Positions 11,644 through 22,793 of a stretch of 64,000 nt of DNA are shown here, in pieces. Under the pieces are notes generated by a model. That model saw nothing but the letters and a program-made list of their open reading frames with translations. It was not told where the DNA came from and did not search any database. Positions within the stretch are counted from its first letter, which is position 1. Every line of letters begins with the position of its first letter. The DNA is from Diatrype stigma (Eukaryota > Ascomycota > Sordariomycetes > Xylariales > Diatrypaceae). Both the position numbers and the translations under genes were made by a program. Location of the stretch: the NCBI GenBank assembly GCA_022225965.2, contig JAKJXP020000080.1, positions 1 through 64,000 on the forward strand, read 5' to 3'.

Positions 11644-12871
11644 CTAGCTGATGAAGCAAAGACAACCTAAGCCCAGGTAGAACAGGACCAAGGGGTAGAC
11701 GGCAATGCCGACCCGGTTCTTGACGACGCCGCTTCCGCCCAGGATGCTGACGCCGGCGGCCAGCGACCAGGCCACTAGCACCAGGTAGACGGGGACCCTC
11801 ACGATGACGGGGATGCCGATGGCCGACAGCATCGAGGCGATGACGAGGGGGAAGAGCGTGTATCCTATAATGCATACGCTTTGCGCAAACGAGCTATATT
11901 GGGAGGTACCAACCGTCGTCAGCACCACGCCTCGTTTCGTTTGTAGGCCTAAAGGCGCGCGGGTGGGTGGGGGCAGGAATAGAACAAAAGAGAACTCACA
12001 TGTTGCCACCCAGAAGCTTGATCTGCAGGGTGACGACAGCCTCGCCAATCCAGACGAGGGCGAAGACGCCGCTGAAGACGACGTCCTTCTGGTCGTCCTT
12101 GGCGCGGAAGCTGAGCAAGAGCGAGAGCAGGAGGCAGAAGATGAGGGGGCCCCACATGTCCCAGTTGCGCAGGCCGGGCGTCATGTTGTTCCCGCTCAGG
12201 AGGCTCTCGGGATCCATGACGCGGCCGGCGAGGCCGGCGAGCTCCTCGCGCGTGCCCGACAGGCCCACGCCGCGCAGGTGGCTGTAGGCGCCGCGCAGAC
12301 TCCCTCCGAACCCCCCTGAGCCCGAACCGCCGCTCCCGTCTCCTCCGCCGCTCTCGCCCCCGTCCAGCATCGTACCCCCGAAAAGGTACCGCGGATACAG
12401 GACCTCGCGCATCTTGGACCACACGGCCACCAGGTCGCGGCGCAGCGTCTCCCATACCGTCTCGTCGATGGTGCTCTGCGGCGCGCGCCGGTCCTCGCCG
12501 GGGATCCGCGACGTCAGGTAGGTCTCGTTGAGGGGGCGGGACGACGAGGACGACGAGCCGATGTTGCCGGTTAGGGGCTGGCGCTGGGACTGGGCGTTTG
12601 CGATGGGGTCGTCGAAGTCGTTGAGGTCGGCTATGAGAATTACGTGTTAACATGTATTGATTACCCCTATGCGACACAGGATAGGGAGCGATGGATGGGT
12701 AGGTAGGTAGCTAAGGAGCTAGTGAGATGATATGTATCTTGAGCTAGGCACAAGCAAGAGAGATAACTAGGGAGTATAGACATCGAGTCCTTCCTTACCA
12801 TCATCGGGGTCGATGAGCTCATCCTCTTCTATGCTGGGACTGTCGTAGGGATGGTGGCTTGAAGTCGCCAT
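11644..12871 (-). CDS. YIP4: Yip1-domain Golgi/ER membrane protein, YIPF6/Yip4 type, 3 exons
   Basis: Yip1-family proteins sit in early secretory membranes and bind Rab/Ypt GTPases. Exons on the minus strand are 12871-12799, 12630-12000 and 11893-11644, giving 317 aa. Introns are 12798-12631 and 11999-11894. The cytosolic N-terminus is acidic (IEEDELIDPDDG) and Ser-rich. The family signature follows: STIDETVWETLRRDLVAVW, then REVLYPRYL. The C-terminal half has about five hydrophobic spans, including WGPLIFCLLLSLLLSF, VFALVWIGEAVVTLQI and CIIGYTLFPLVIASML. The splice LLGGN-ISFAQSVCIIGY restores the conserved loop, which supports the second intron. The combination of the 'ETVWETLRRDL' motif with 'VLYP' favours the YIPF6/Yip4 branch over Yip1 or Yif1. 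Confidence 0.88.
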
Positions 12872-14138
12872 TTTGTATGTTGTGTCGAGGATGGTATAGT
12901 GAACCGTGCCAGTTTACCAAAGGTAGAGACCTGGTCAGAAGGGAGAAGAAGTGTTCCTCCTATACGCAACACAATAACAGCAGCCGGATCGAAAACAATT
13001 GGCTGTTGCTGTCTGCTCACTGAAGTAGGTACTGGGTAGTAACTAAGTTGGTAGTATGGAAGTGAGGACAGACGATGCCGACATACACATTAGATTTAAT
13101 TGAGAGCTGTAAGTATGTATGTAGTAGCTACGTATGCAACAGCACAAGCTCCAGTGGCTGACTTGCATGGTCGATGGTCTAATTTAGGTGCCTACAGTTA
13201 ATTAGGAGGCACAGGACTAGCACAGGACAGTTACATACACCCCGGCAATTATCATATTCTCTATCAAAACACGTCTATGCATATATCGAGTCGGAGTATC
13301 GATTAAGGGGGTCGATACATTCATTGATAGCACCCTGCCCTCTTGTGCTCTTGTGCTCTTGTCACGACCATCGGCTTTCCAAAAGGAGAGCACCTGGGCA
13401 AGATATGTCGATATCTCTAATTACCATTGAACCGACTACGAGGTAGAATCAAGGCATTCATTCATTCAGGTTCCCATATCTTCAACAACACCTGTGCCAT
13501 TATATGATGATACCCAACTACAAATTACTAGCGACCTACATAATCCATCCTGTGTGAAACTTTCCTTCAGCTGGGGTATCCCTTTCCTCTAGTTAGAGAC
13601 CTAGTTAACTATTCTATTCGCATGAGCCTCCTAGTAGCTGTAACCAAAGAGCCTATTCAGTTCTCTTGGACAATCCGACGGTTGTCCATCATCGTGAAAA
13701 ATCGGACCCGAGATATCCCCCACCCCCTATCTTAACTTGACATAAACTCGTTCGTTCGTTGAATGTCGCTTCTTCTCCCTGCTCGTCCATATTATGATAC
13801 CTACCTACCTATACCAGTCCTCGCGCCCCCCACAGCTATGTGCTATGTGGCTAGTTCATTAACGCCAGATTATTATACTAATTAAAGGGGGGAAGGGTGG
13901 TGGCCTCCCCGTCATAACCATAACCTGAATCCAACATGCGTGCATAAGCAGGCGTTATCGCCAAATCCCAGTTTGGTATTTATTTTCCCTGCCTGCCTTG
14001 TCGAACGCCTGGATTCCATGCCCCACGCCTCGGAAGCCCTATTCTAGTTTGCCGTGGTCTGCCGTGGTATTATATAGGTAAATGTATGGTTGCGTTGCGT
14101 ATACTTGCTATAATAAGGGTGTGTATTTGTTCGTTGCC
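12872..14138. other. Intergenic
   Basis: 1.27 kb between the Yip4 gene start and the 3' end of the PAS gene. It presumably holds the Yip4 promoter. AT-rich, with short TAGGTA/TACCTA words. No ORF with protein-like composition. Confidence 0.5.
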
Positions 14139-16158
14139 CTACTGCCATGGAATCCGGTACCTGGGAGAATCGCCGGTCTCACTTGTCGACTGGGGCGTAG
14201 GAATGGGGTATGTATTATGTATCCCTTGCTGGCTATAAGACGCCGAGGCTTCTACCCACGGCTCTTGCGACCGCGGGAGGGTGGGGTACGGGGGCGGCAG
14301 CGTCTGCAGCGTGGGCGCCGCATGGTATGGCGGCAGCGACTGGGAAGTCGTTGCGTAGGCCGCTGATTGCGACCATGCGGGAGGATTGGTGTAAGCGGAG
14401 CTTCCGTTGCTGTTGAAGCCGCTCGAAGTGCGACTGTAGCATTGTGGCGCCTCGGCAGTCAATCCCGGCACATGAGTCGCTGCACAGGATCCGCTGTGGG
14501 ATCCATGTGGGCTGCTCTCAACCGTGTTTGACCATCGTCTGGTTGCTTGCGGCTCGGCACCCAAGTAATGCATTTTCCCAGAGTGCGACTCCCACGCCGG
14601 AAGCCCATCGTGGGGCTGGGCGTTCCCCCTGGGGGTTCCACGGCCGTACCGGGCGATGTTTCCGTTGATGCCCACTAGAGCCCAAGCAAATACAGCCACG
14701 TCGCGGATAGCCCGCATCAAGTGCTCAATAGGCGGGCCACCAGCCTCTTTCACATGCTCCTGTAGCGGCATATGCTGGGTTAGTAGAGGCGGTTGGAATG
14801 TGTGAAATCGTTCGGCGGGGTACAAAGAATTAGTCGCCTCATCGCTCCAGGGTGCAGCGAACAGCCCATTTTCGTAATCGTTCAGCGGAAGCAGGGGGGG
14901 ATGAAGATTAGGGATTTGGGGTCTAGCCTTTCGCAGGACCACCACGAGGCCGTCGGAAGTGCATGATACGACGGCTTCTAGTTCGATTGACGGTAACGGT
15001 CGACGCTGACGACCGAGACGGCTTTCGGGTCGCGAAGATGATCTCGATGGGCGTGGAACTTCGTCCGCGGTCGATGTAGTCGCCTGGCATCTAGGAAGCC
15101 CGGCCCGGGCCTTGCTGTTCGATGATGTGGGGCCGAGAGGATCGAGAGGCGGAACCGCGGCAGTTCTGTGCCCCGATGTGCTCGGTCCGGGAAGCCCCAC
15201 CTCGTCCGAATCTATTTCCATAGCATCGCTCAACTGCATACCACCCAAGTCGTTGCTGCTGATGCTACGTCTAGCCGCGTCCTCTTCATCTTCTGTATCT
15301 TCGCTATCCTCGTCCTCGAAGTCCTCTTCCCTCCGAGGATCTCTGGACCAGAAGCGTAGATACGCAATCGAGTCGTTGGCCTTTGCGCTTTCCAAGCAAT
15401 TGATCGCATCTGCCACGCAGTTTTCCGCGACGCACTCCCAAAAGCTTTTATTTTGCACCTGCTCTGGTGTCACGCCGAGTACGGAAGTGATCGCATTCGT
15501 CGCAAACATGACTGTGAGACTCCTAGTAAATCGGTTGAGTATCAGAGCTGCGCGAGGCTCCCGTTCCATCGGCGGCATCTTGAACTTCGGCGATAGATGC
15601 TCGAGCATGTGATATCGCGGATCCCTAGGCGAGGATGAGAATAAACGACGGATGTGTGGCGCTTCGATTGCTCTCCCTACCGGCTTGTCAGCAGCTGTAT
15701 CTCCAACGCGAGAACCTACTCTGGGGAGATCACATACTCTCCTGCTTGTGGCTCCGGCGATAGATGCTGGTGCATGCCATCAACACATCGTGAACGATTG
15801 TGAAGCAGCACTCGCAGCTGACCCATTGGCCATCCTTGGACATGATCCGGGCATAGTGGAGTACAGCTGCCTTGTCCAGCAGCACACCTCTACTATGTAT
15901 CGAGCGCGCGAAAGGTACTTCGTCCGGATGGAAGTAGTCGAAACATGACTTGCCCTGCACTTCTGAGGGCTGGTAGCCTAAGATATCGGTGACGGATTCG
16001 GAGACGAAGAGGATATCCGCATCGGGAGTAAGGTCTGCGGGGCGCAAAAGGGGTTAGCCAACACCGAGTGATCCGAGTCGTTGATACCACAATAACACAA
16101 AGAGCACCCAACTCCCAAGAGTATACTCACTGTGGATAGTGATGAAAGTCTGCTCCAT
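14139..16158 (-). CDS. PAS-domain protein (fungal sensory/regulatory type), 3 exons
   Basis: Exons are 16158-16131, 16034-15738 and 15676-14139, giving 620 aa. Both intron joins keep frame; the second has a CTGAC branch site 11 nt before its AG. The first PAS domain (about residues 10-105) has DADILFVSESVTDILGYQPS and GKSCFDYFHPDEV. A second PAS-like block (about 140-215) begins LILNRFTRSLTVMFATNAI and includes LGVTPEQVQNKSFWECV. The linker RRLFSSSPRDPRYHMLEHLS is typical of a conserved ascomycete PAS family. An acidic tract (EDEDSEDTEDEED) and a long Pro/Ser/Tyr-rich C-terminus follow. There is no GATA zinc finger, kinase domain or flavin-binding GRNCRFLQ motif, so it is not white collar-1, white collar-2 or vivid. 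It probably acts by protein-protein contact; the ligand is unknown. Confidence 0.8.
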
Positions 16159-17873
16159 GAGTTTGAGCCGATATCTAGCCCCCTAAAAGATGCTAGATAT
16201 GATTCTCTGAGGAGGTTTCCCTCCATAAGCCCAGATACAAATGGTCAAATATAATGGCCCGGCAGAGCAGCTTGGTTGGGAGACGGCCAGGACAAGACTC
16301 GGGGACGGCCTATATGTGGTATCTGTACTACGTGCTCAAGGTCCTCTAAAAAGGAGCTTGGTATGGAGTGGGAAGCTCCGAGCCCTTGTTTCGCAAGGCC
16401 GGCCTGGGGGTCGGTTGTTGGGGACAGTTTAGGGAAGAGTTCAGGTGGACGAGCCAACGAGAGGCCAGTGGATAGGCGAGTCTTGTATGACACAGATCCG
16501 GCCGTCACTCGCTGTCGGATAGGAAGAGACGTATCACAAAGTACCGACGACAGAGAAGGCTTGTGTAACACTCCAGCCAGATACCCAACACCCAATTCCC
16601 AATACCAAATACCAAATACCAAATACGGAGATATTGGGATAGCGGTTATGTGCAGAATGCTCTAGAAACCGCCCACCAGGTAAACTCTACGCATAACCAC
16701 AGGAAACAGCTTGGCTCGTGAATTCCTGAGCAGGTACCACAGCACTTCCTTCGTCTCTCGGCTTGGTGCAGTAGCGGGCGGAACGGACGTGGCACACTAC
16801 TCCTAACGGTAGCCACTCAGAGCGGAGTGGGCGTTCAAGCTGGGACGAGCAGCGGGGGGACGAAGCGAAGTCTGGGGCAGGGGCGGGACCTTGATTACAA
16901 GAGTGACGGGATGTCAGGCGGTAGATAGACAGCTGGAGATAGACACCAAGCAGCAGCAACCCGACAGATTCGCTTGGTGGTGGTCAAGCGTCCGGATAAG
17001 TAGCGATAAGAACGATGATGAGATTATCACAAGATAACCAGATAAATGTGGTGAAGTGAAGTCACAACGAGAGGAAGAATAAGAGCGGGCCGCTGGAGCC
17101 AAAAGAGAGGAACCTAATAGTTTAGCCCTTCTAACTAGCAAGTAGCCTTCCGAGCGCGGGAACGATTAGAACGAGTATGGAACCTGGAATCAAGGAAGAT
17201 GCTTGGAGACTGCAGCTATATGTGAGAAAGGTAACGTGGAGGTCCTCTGGCTAAAGTCCAAAGACGAAGAAGGGTGGGTAGTTGACGTCTTAAGAAGGGA
17301 GTCCTAAGTGCCCTACCTGTACTTGCTATGTAGTATGGAGGGAATCATGGACCGCTTCTGCGTATTGTACATTAGACGCAATTTCCATTTGCCAATTCGG
17401 GCAGACAGAGCAATTAATAAGATGCAGCGTATCCAGGTTTTGAGTTTTTTTGTCCCCCTTCCTTTTTCCCCCCGTTGCTTCGTAACCAACCGAGTATGTA
17501 TTTCGATAATGTAAGGGGAATAATAGGAGCAACCTACATCCCACATGCTTGATACTTACTCGAGTATAGGTAGCATGTCGTAATGTAAATATGTACCAGG
17601 TATGTGATTATAGCCAATTGCTCATGGCGTCTGTCCCCAGCAGCGGCAGGCCATGTTCATCCACGCTCGGCCAGTACTAGTGACGGGAGTGGCAGGGTGA
17701 GCAAGGACGAAGTGACGAAGTGACGAAGTGACGCAGTGAATGGGGGGGAATAGGCGACGTAAGAATACATTCATTCAATCGAGCATTCATCGCATCGCAT
17801 TGAGCAAATGCTGCATATCCCACTACGGTCGAACTACTGTACGGTGACAGGGTGTCCATCCTTGGCACCCACA

Positions 17874-17916
17874 GCCCCCATGGCCCATGGCCCATGGCCC
17901 CCATGGCACCCATGGA
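17874..17916. repeat. 'ccatggc' short tandem
   Basis: Imperfect head-to-tail copies of a CCATGGCC word, which is itself palindromic. Non-coding. Confidence 0.7.
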
Positions 17917-18197
17917 TGTCCACCTCGCACTCACCAGCCAGCCAGTGTCACCACGCACTCAGGCACTTCAGATGATGAAAGTCCTTCCCATGCCATCCAT
18001 GAATGTGGATATGGTAAGTATGGGTTCCGCACCCCCGAATGCCTGCATGAGGGTGGAACCACTGGGGCACGCTACCTTGTCAACTCTAGCTTGGCTTCTT
18101 GGGACCCCGAACCTCCCGCGGCTTTTTGGAGTGACGACGATATTGACCCACTCGCTGGCAAGTCGCGATACAGTGCCGGATGTTGGGTATGTTTTCG

Positions 18198-18292
18198 GTA
18201 TGTCTGTATATGTGTGTGCGTGTGTGTATGTGAGTGTATATGTATATGTGTGTGTGCATGTGTGTGAGTGTGAGTGTGAGTGTGAGTGTCTG
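18198..18292. repeat. TG-rich microsatellite
   Basis: About 95 bp of nearly pure TG with A, C and GAGTG interruptions (TGTGTGCG, TGTATATG, GTGAGTGTGAG). Purine-pyrimidine alternation could favour Z-DNA. It makes a spurious Cys/Val-rich reading frame. Confidence 0.85.
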
Positions 18293-18733
18293 CGCGTAGA
18301 TAGTTACGCCCGCCGTGCCTATTCAGCCGTTTCATTGGAAGTAGTACGAGGTATGCGAAATTGATGGTTCCCACGATAGACTATAGGTAGTCCGTTGCCC
18401 GCCTGCTTTAGTTAGGCGGCGACCAGTGAGCTCAGAACCCGATATCACCGTCCGAGGCCAGAAAGCAAATGCCTAGTAGCAAGCTACTGTTACACAAGAT
18501 ATGGCTTGGCTAAATTGTAGGCCCCGGCGCCCTCCAGTTGCATTTCTCATGTACCTCCGTGGGCGTGGCTTACACAATTCACTCACTGAACCTTGTATGT
18601 AGGTACATATGTAGTCTGATAACTGTTGCTCAACTGCAGCGGCTGCCAGCCACGACTGTACCGCCTAAATCTCCTAAACAATACCCGTGAAATTTACTGC
18701 ATACTTACCTACTTCGGTTACATAAGGTAGGTG

Positions 18734-18771
18734 CTTACAGGTAGTAGGTGCTTACCAAGCTTACCTGTAAG
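18734..18771. repeat. Short inverted repeat with a tandem 'aggtgctta'
   Basis: CTTACAGGTA is followed about 18 bp later by its reverse complement TACCTGTAAG. 'GTAGGTGCTTAC' occurs twice in and beside the left arm. It could form a small hairpin; no function is inferred. Confidence 0.6.
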
Positions 18772-18830
18772 TAGCAGGTTTGCCAGGTTTCACGAACTAC
18801 CTAATGAGCATATATACTGGATCACCTGGG

Positions 18831-18876
18831 CATATACTGGACCATATACTGGACCATATACTGGACCATATACTGG
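18831..18876. repeat. 12-bp minisatellite (catatactggac)
   Basis: Almost four perfect head-to-tail copies of CATATACTGGAC; the first follows a degenerate copy at about 18810. No gene is associated. Confidence 0.9.
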
Positions 18877-19300
18877 GTCTTAAAAAGCTTCTTTCCTCAC
18901 GATTCCTTTGGCCATCACCGATTATATTGACATCTGAAGATTCCTATTGCCGTTTTCGACAGACGCATGCAGCTAGCAGATTTAAGGCTTCTAGAAAGCG
19001 GGGAGGCTATATACTGTTTTGGTATTGCTTGCGAGATGCAAGGGTTTCTGCGGAGTAGCTGAATGTTAACTCAATGTTAGGGTTAGGAGCTCAAAGTTAG
19101 GAGCTTTAGGTACGGTACCCAGCGACCGAGGCCTGCGAGGATCCTCTCTTGTATAAGCTCGCTTGGCAGCCATGGACTATAACCAGGTATATCTCAACTA
19201 CTGCTAGGGACTTGATAATCAGAGAACTATCGTCTTTAGCGCATGCTTCGGTAGGGTAGGGGAGCAGGGGACTTGATTGCTGTTTTCAGTGTCCAGTGTC

Positions 19301-19562
19301 TACGAAGGTCGCGGCCAAAAGTAAGTAGCCATGATAGGACTACTCCACAGTACGCCACAGAGTACAGTAACATACAGTGTTCAGCACTAATGCCCCGGAA
19401 GCTTTTCTTCCAAAGGGGGCTTAGTTGATGTGCTTCAGCGAATGAAGCGCTGGCATTACCTGTATTACAGCGTATTAGGCCTAAACACAGTTAAGCTTGA
19501 AGATTTGCCATACTGTCCCAAGCCGTACCTGAGGCTACTTACTTTTGGCCGCGACCTTCGTA
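19301..19562. mobile_element. MITE-like element with perfect 30-bp terminal inverted repeats
   Basis: Positions 19301-19330 (beginning TACGAAGGTCGCGGCC) are the exact reverse complement of 19533-19562, 30 of 30 bases. The enclosed unit is 262 bp with no transposase or convincing ORF. Both ends carry TA outside a CGAAGG..CCTTCG terminus, so the element can be read as inserted at a duplicated TA, as Tc1/mariner-type elements and their MITEs do. An 8-bp word CCAGTGTC abuts the left end (19293-19300) and recurs 5 bp beyond the right end (19567-19574). No second copy was noticed in this window. Confidence 0.65.
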
Positions 19563-20488
19563 CTCTCCAGTGTCTTCGCATCGTTTTCGCATTGGGCGTG
19601 CGGCGCTTGCTGTACATAGTAGCGCTGACTGGCGTGACTGGATCCAGTGTGCTGGGTGAGAGCTTCTGCTGTCATGGTGCAGCCTCACGATCCCCGTTAA
19701 AGTATTGATGAACCGCTCCCCCGGGATCGACTGCTGGGATGGCTGGCAATGGGCATCGAGCAGCCGGCTTCCTCAGATTCCAGAACAGGTGCCGGGATAT
19801 CCAATCATTCGGGGCACCGGGGCAGCCGGTCCTGGAGGCATTCTCTCTCCCAGGGACTTTTGCATATGTGCACTTTTGTGTAAGTGCACTGATGATACAC
19901 CACTGATGATACACCGGACTATTGTACCTACTATACAGTATACTTCATTATATACATCTATGCGGACGTCATGCGGACATGACTGACGAGCGAGCGGATC
20001 GGGTTGATAGGTAGCTTGCTGAAGCGGTTCCTGCCATCGTGACTGCTTCGTACAAGCAGCCGGGCCATGCCGTCTTGCCCTAGCCGCTAGTATTGCTAGT
20101 ATTATTATATCTACCTAACTCCAACAACCGTTGTTAGACAAGCCACGGCATCTCTCCCGTCCCCTTAAGATACCTATAGCCTATAGGTACTAGGTAGGGA
20201 GTATGCGACTAGAGACGTTGCCGGCAGTGCATAAGCGTCAAACAACCTCAAGAAGCGAAATGCCAACGTGTTGATGGTACATAATACACTGTCCAGCTAC
20301 AAACTACAGCTACATATTACAGCATCTCCTATTCTACCCTGATAAGTAACCCGAGCTCTAATAGGTAATCATAGAGGCAAATCATAGAAATAGCGGCATG
20401 CCTTGCTTCCTCCACACAAGCCATAAGGTGCCATGGTATTACCTGGGTACTAACTACGATGAGACCCAAGGGCGTGGGGACCAGAAAC

Positions 20489-20535
20489 CAAAATCCCAAA
20501 CCCCAAACCCCAAACCCAAAACCCAAAACCCAAAG
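20489..20535. repeat. CCCAAA-type tandem
   Basis: About seven imperfect copies of a 6-7-bp CCCAAA/CCCCAAA unit. It is not the fungal telomere unit (TTAGGG/CCCTAA). Confidence 0.8.
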
Positions 20536-21513
20536 ATCAGGAAAGTGACAGAGCGCCAAAAAGTGACAGACGCGCTCGTCGATCGATGGCTGTTACGATT
20601 TGTGCGTGCGCTGCTGCGCTGCACATCGAGGGTCGTTGATTGGCGGCCCGCAAAACAACCTCAGGGCAGAAATCTCCCGATCCTGCGATGCTCCAATCCC
20701 TATCATCACGTAGATCCGTGCTCCTCCCAGAGTGCTAGGGGCCTCACTAGGGCGGGGAGAAAAACAGAGCCAAGAGAGCATCACGCATGTCACGATCGAC
20801 GGGCGAGGAGTCCGAGGTTTTTGACATATGCGAGGTATGCAACAGGGTTACATCGCGAAAGCCTCACATAACAACCGTGGTTTTTCCATACATGATTACC
20901 ACCTACCAAGTAGGTATGTACCTGTATGCTATGGATGTACGACTGGTAGGTAAGGTATCAAAACCCCTCCCTCGTTGCTTTTGTCTCTTGCTTTTGGACC
21001 ATCGGCTTATGAAACGGCGACGCCTTTACGTACATCTTGCTGAGACCCCCGTCTGTCCCCCCTTTGCATATGCGTGCGCATATTGCGCATGTATGTTTCG
21101 TCATAATACATATAACCCGGACGGGCAGGTTGGAGAGCAAGGAGCTCGTATCCAGTATACTCGTCAGCCTTCAGAGCTCGAATCTTAACGAGAAACTAGT
21201 TACTTGGTAGGTAGAACCCAGTGAATACCGGTGAGTCGGTCGGTATCTGGCAGTCTGGGTGATGATCGAGCAATGGAAACATCTCCATGACGGCGAAGCG
21301 GCTGAATCTGCTGAATACTAGCGCCAACGCTCTAGACTACTGTGTACTAAAAATGGGCGCGCCGTTGAAGCAGCCATTGCTTTTCCCCTTCTCGACGGGC
21401 AATTGGCACGTGGACATGTCCAGCTTATCTCGACTTCGTGCGACTCTGCTCTGACGTTGCTCACCAGGAACAAGCCTGCAAGACATTTTAGGAGGGCGGC
21501 GGGCGGCGGACAG

Positions 21514-21556
21514 CGGGCAGTGGGCAGTGGGCAGTGGGCAGTGGGCAATGGGCAGG
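21514..21556. repeat. 7-bp GGGCAGT tandem
   Basis: About six head-to-tail GGGCAGT units, the first and last imperfect, in non-coding DNA. They follow a short GGGCGGC run. Confidence 0.85.
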
Positions 21557-22793
21557 CATGTCGAGGCGACGGGGACGTACCAGGAATCCAGGACGACATT
21601 CCCCGGAGAAATGGGCGTGTGAATTGCTTCGCTAGGAGGTACAGGCGCCAGGGTCTGCAAGCGTTGACCAGATCAGTAATCTCCAGGGCAGGCAGTCCGA
21701 AGCAAGTGCTGCAAGAAACCAATTCTGGCAATCGATGGCTTGGAACTTCAGGATGAATGTGACGACCAAAAGAGACGTCCGGTAAAACCGGTATACCTCC
21801 GTATAGATTGGCTGCTGTGCTGCCACAGCCTGCCAGACATTCGAACCATCTTGATCTTGGCATGCTACATATTATATGAGGGGGTAAGTTACCACATAAC
21901 TACTTTACATACCTAGGTCAACGACCTCCAACGTGACGGCACTGCGGCACTACAGCACCGGGTGAGAGCCATATATTGCATCTGCTCAAAGCATCTGCTC
22001 TTTTTGCTTGTTTAATCCTGCTTGACCAGAAGGGGACGTTTCTCCAGATAAGCAATCGAAATGGCGCTGGCTTTACGCACGCCACGCTTGTAATAGGACG
22101 GAAGGACAGAAGATGTCTAGAATGTGTTTGGTCGAGGGATCGAGCATCACATGCGATGGTGATGAAACGACCGAAATGCTAACGAAATGCTAAGGTCGGA
22201 GATGTATGTACTTTCTGGCTTGAGGGTGTCTTCCCAGCCTTATGGGCACCTAACCACCTGGGACCTCGGGACCCGTCCAAGTTGGAACCCGTCAGCCACA
22301 TGTGGCTCGGCAGTCTTAGACCGACGCGTTTCCAAAGCCACGCGCGTTCAAACGATATCGACCGTTTGCATATGACGACCGTCTCTCAGATAGAAATAAC
22401 AATTTGGATGTGTATTCTCAGATCTCTATCGCCGTGCAAGAACTGAACTTGTCAACATCAAGGAACTGTCGTGACTAGCGGTGGAAATAAGTGAGTGGAT
22501 GCGTGGATGCGAACTCCAATGGTGAAGACGGGCTCTGTAAGCACGTTCGTCATTCTTCCCCTATACCCCCAGACCTCCAAACCTCCAAACCTCCAAACGG
22601 CTACTACACCCTTGGATAGCCGAGATTCTTACGGTAACGCAACGCAGCTTCACTTTGCAACACCTCGCCAGTGATCAAGCCCCACAGCACTACGCCATAC
22701 TTACTTAACAGCCCAACTGTCATACCGCTAGCGTCTACTAAACGGATTGTCGATCACCGATCACTCTGGATTCAGGCATGACTGGCCTCCACG

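Larger units (their letters stand above)
16159..22793. other. 6.6-kb gene-poor region
   Basis: I find no ORF with protein-like composition or a recognisable family. The stretch is rich in simple and tandem repeats (listed separately) and in TACCTA/TAGGTA words, and contains the MITE-like element at 19301-19562. The right-hand end should hold the EED promoter. It may be a decayed or repeat-derived island between conserved genes. Confidence 0.6.

Noticed and set aside
14139..16158. White collar-1, white collar-2 or vivid light receptor
   Set aside because: The PAS protein lacks the flavin-binding cysteine motif and any GATA zinc finger.
17852..18364. 170-codon plus-strand frame with Met/Pro and Cys/Val/Glu runs
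   Set aside because: Made by the CCATGGC tandem and the TG microsatellite; no protein-like region remains outside them.
20489..20535. Telomere-like repeat
   Set aside because: The unit is CCCAAA-like, not CCCTAA, with variable spacing; it is an ordinary minisatellite.
21318..21863. 181-codon minus-strand frame
   Set aside because: Passes through the GGGCAGT tandem, has no family resemblance and atypical composition.
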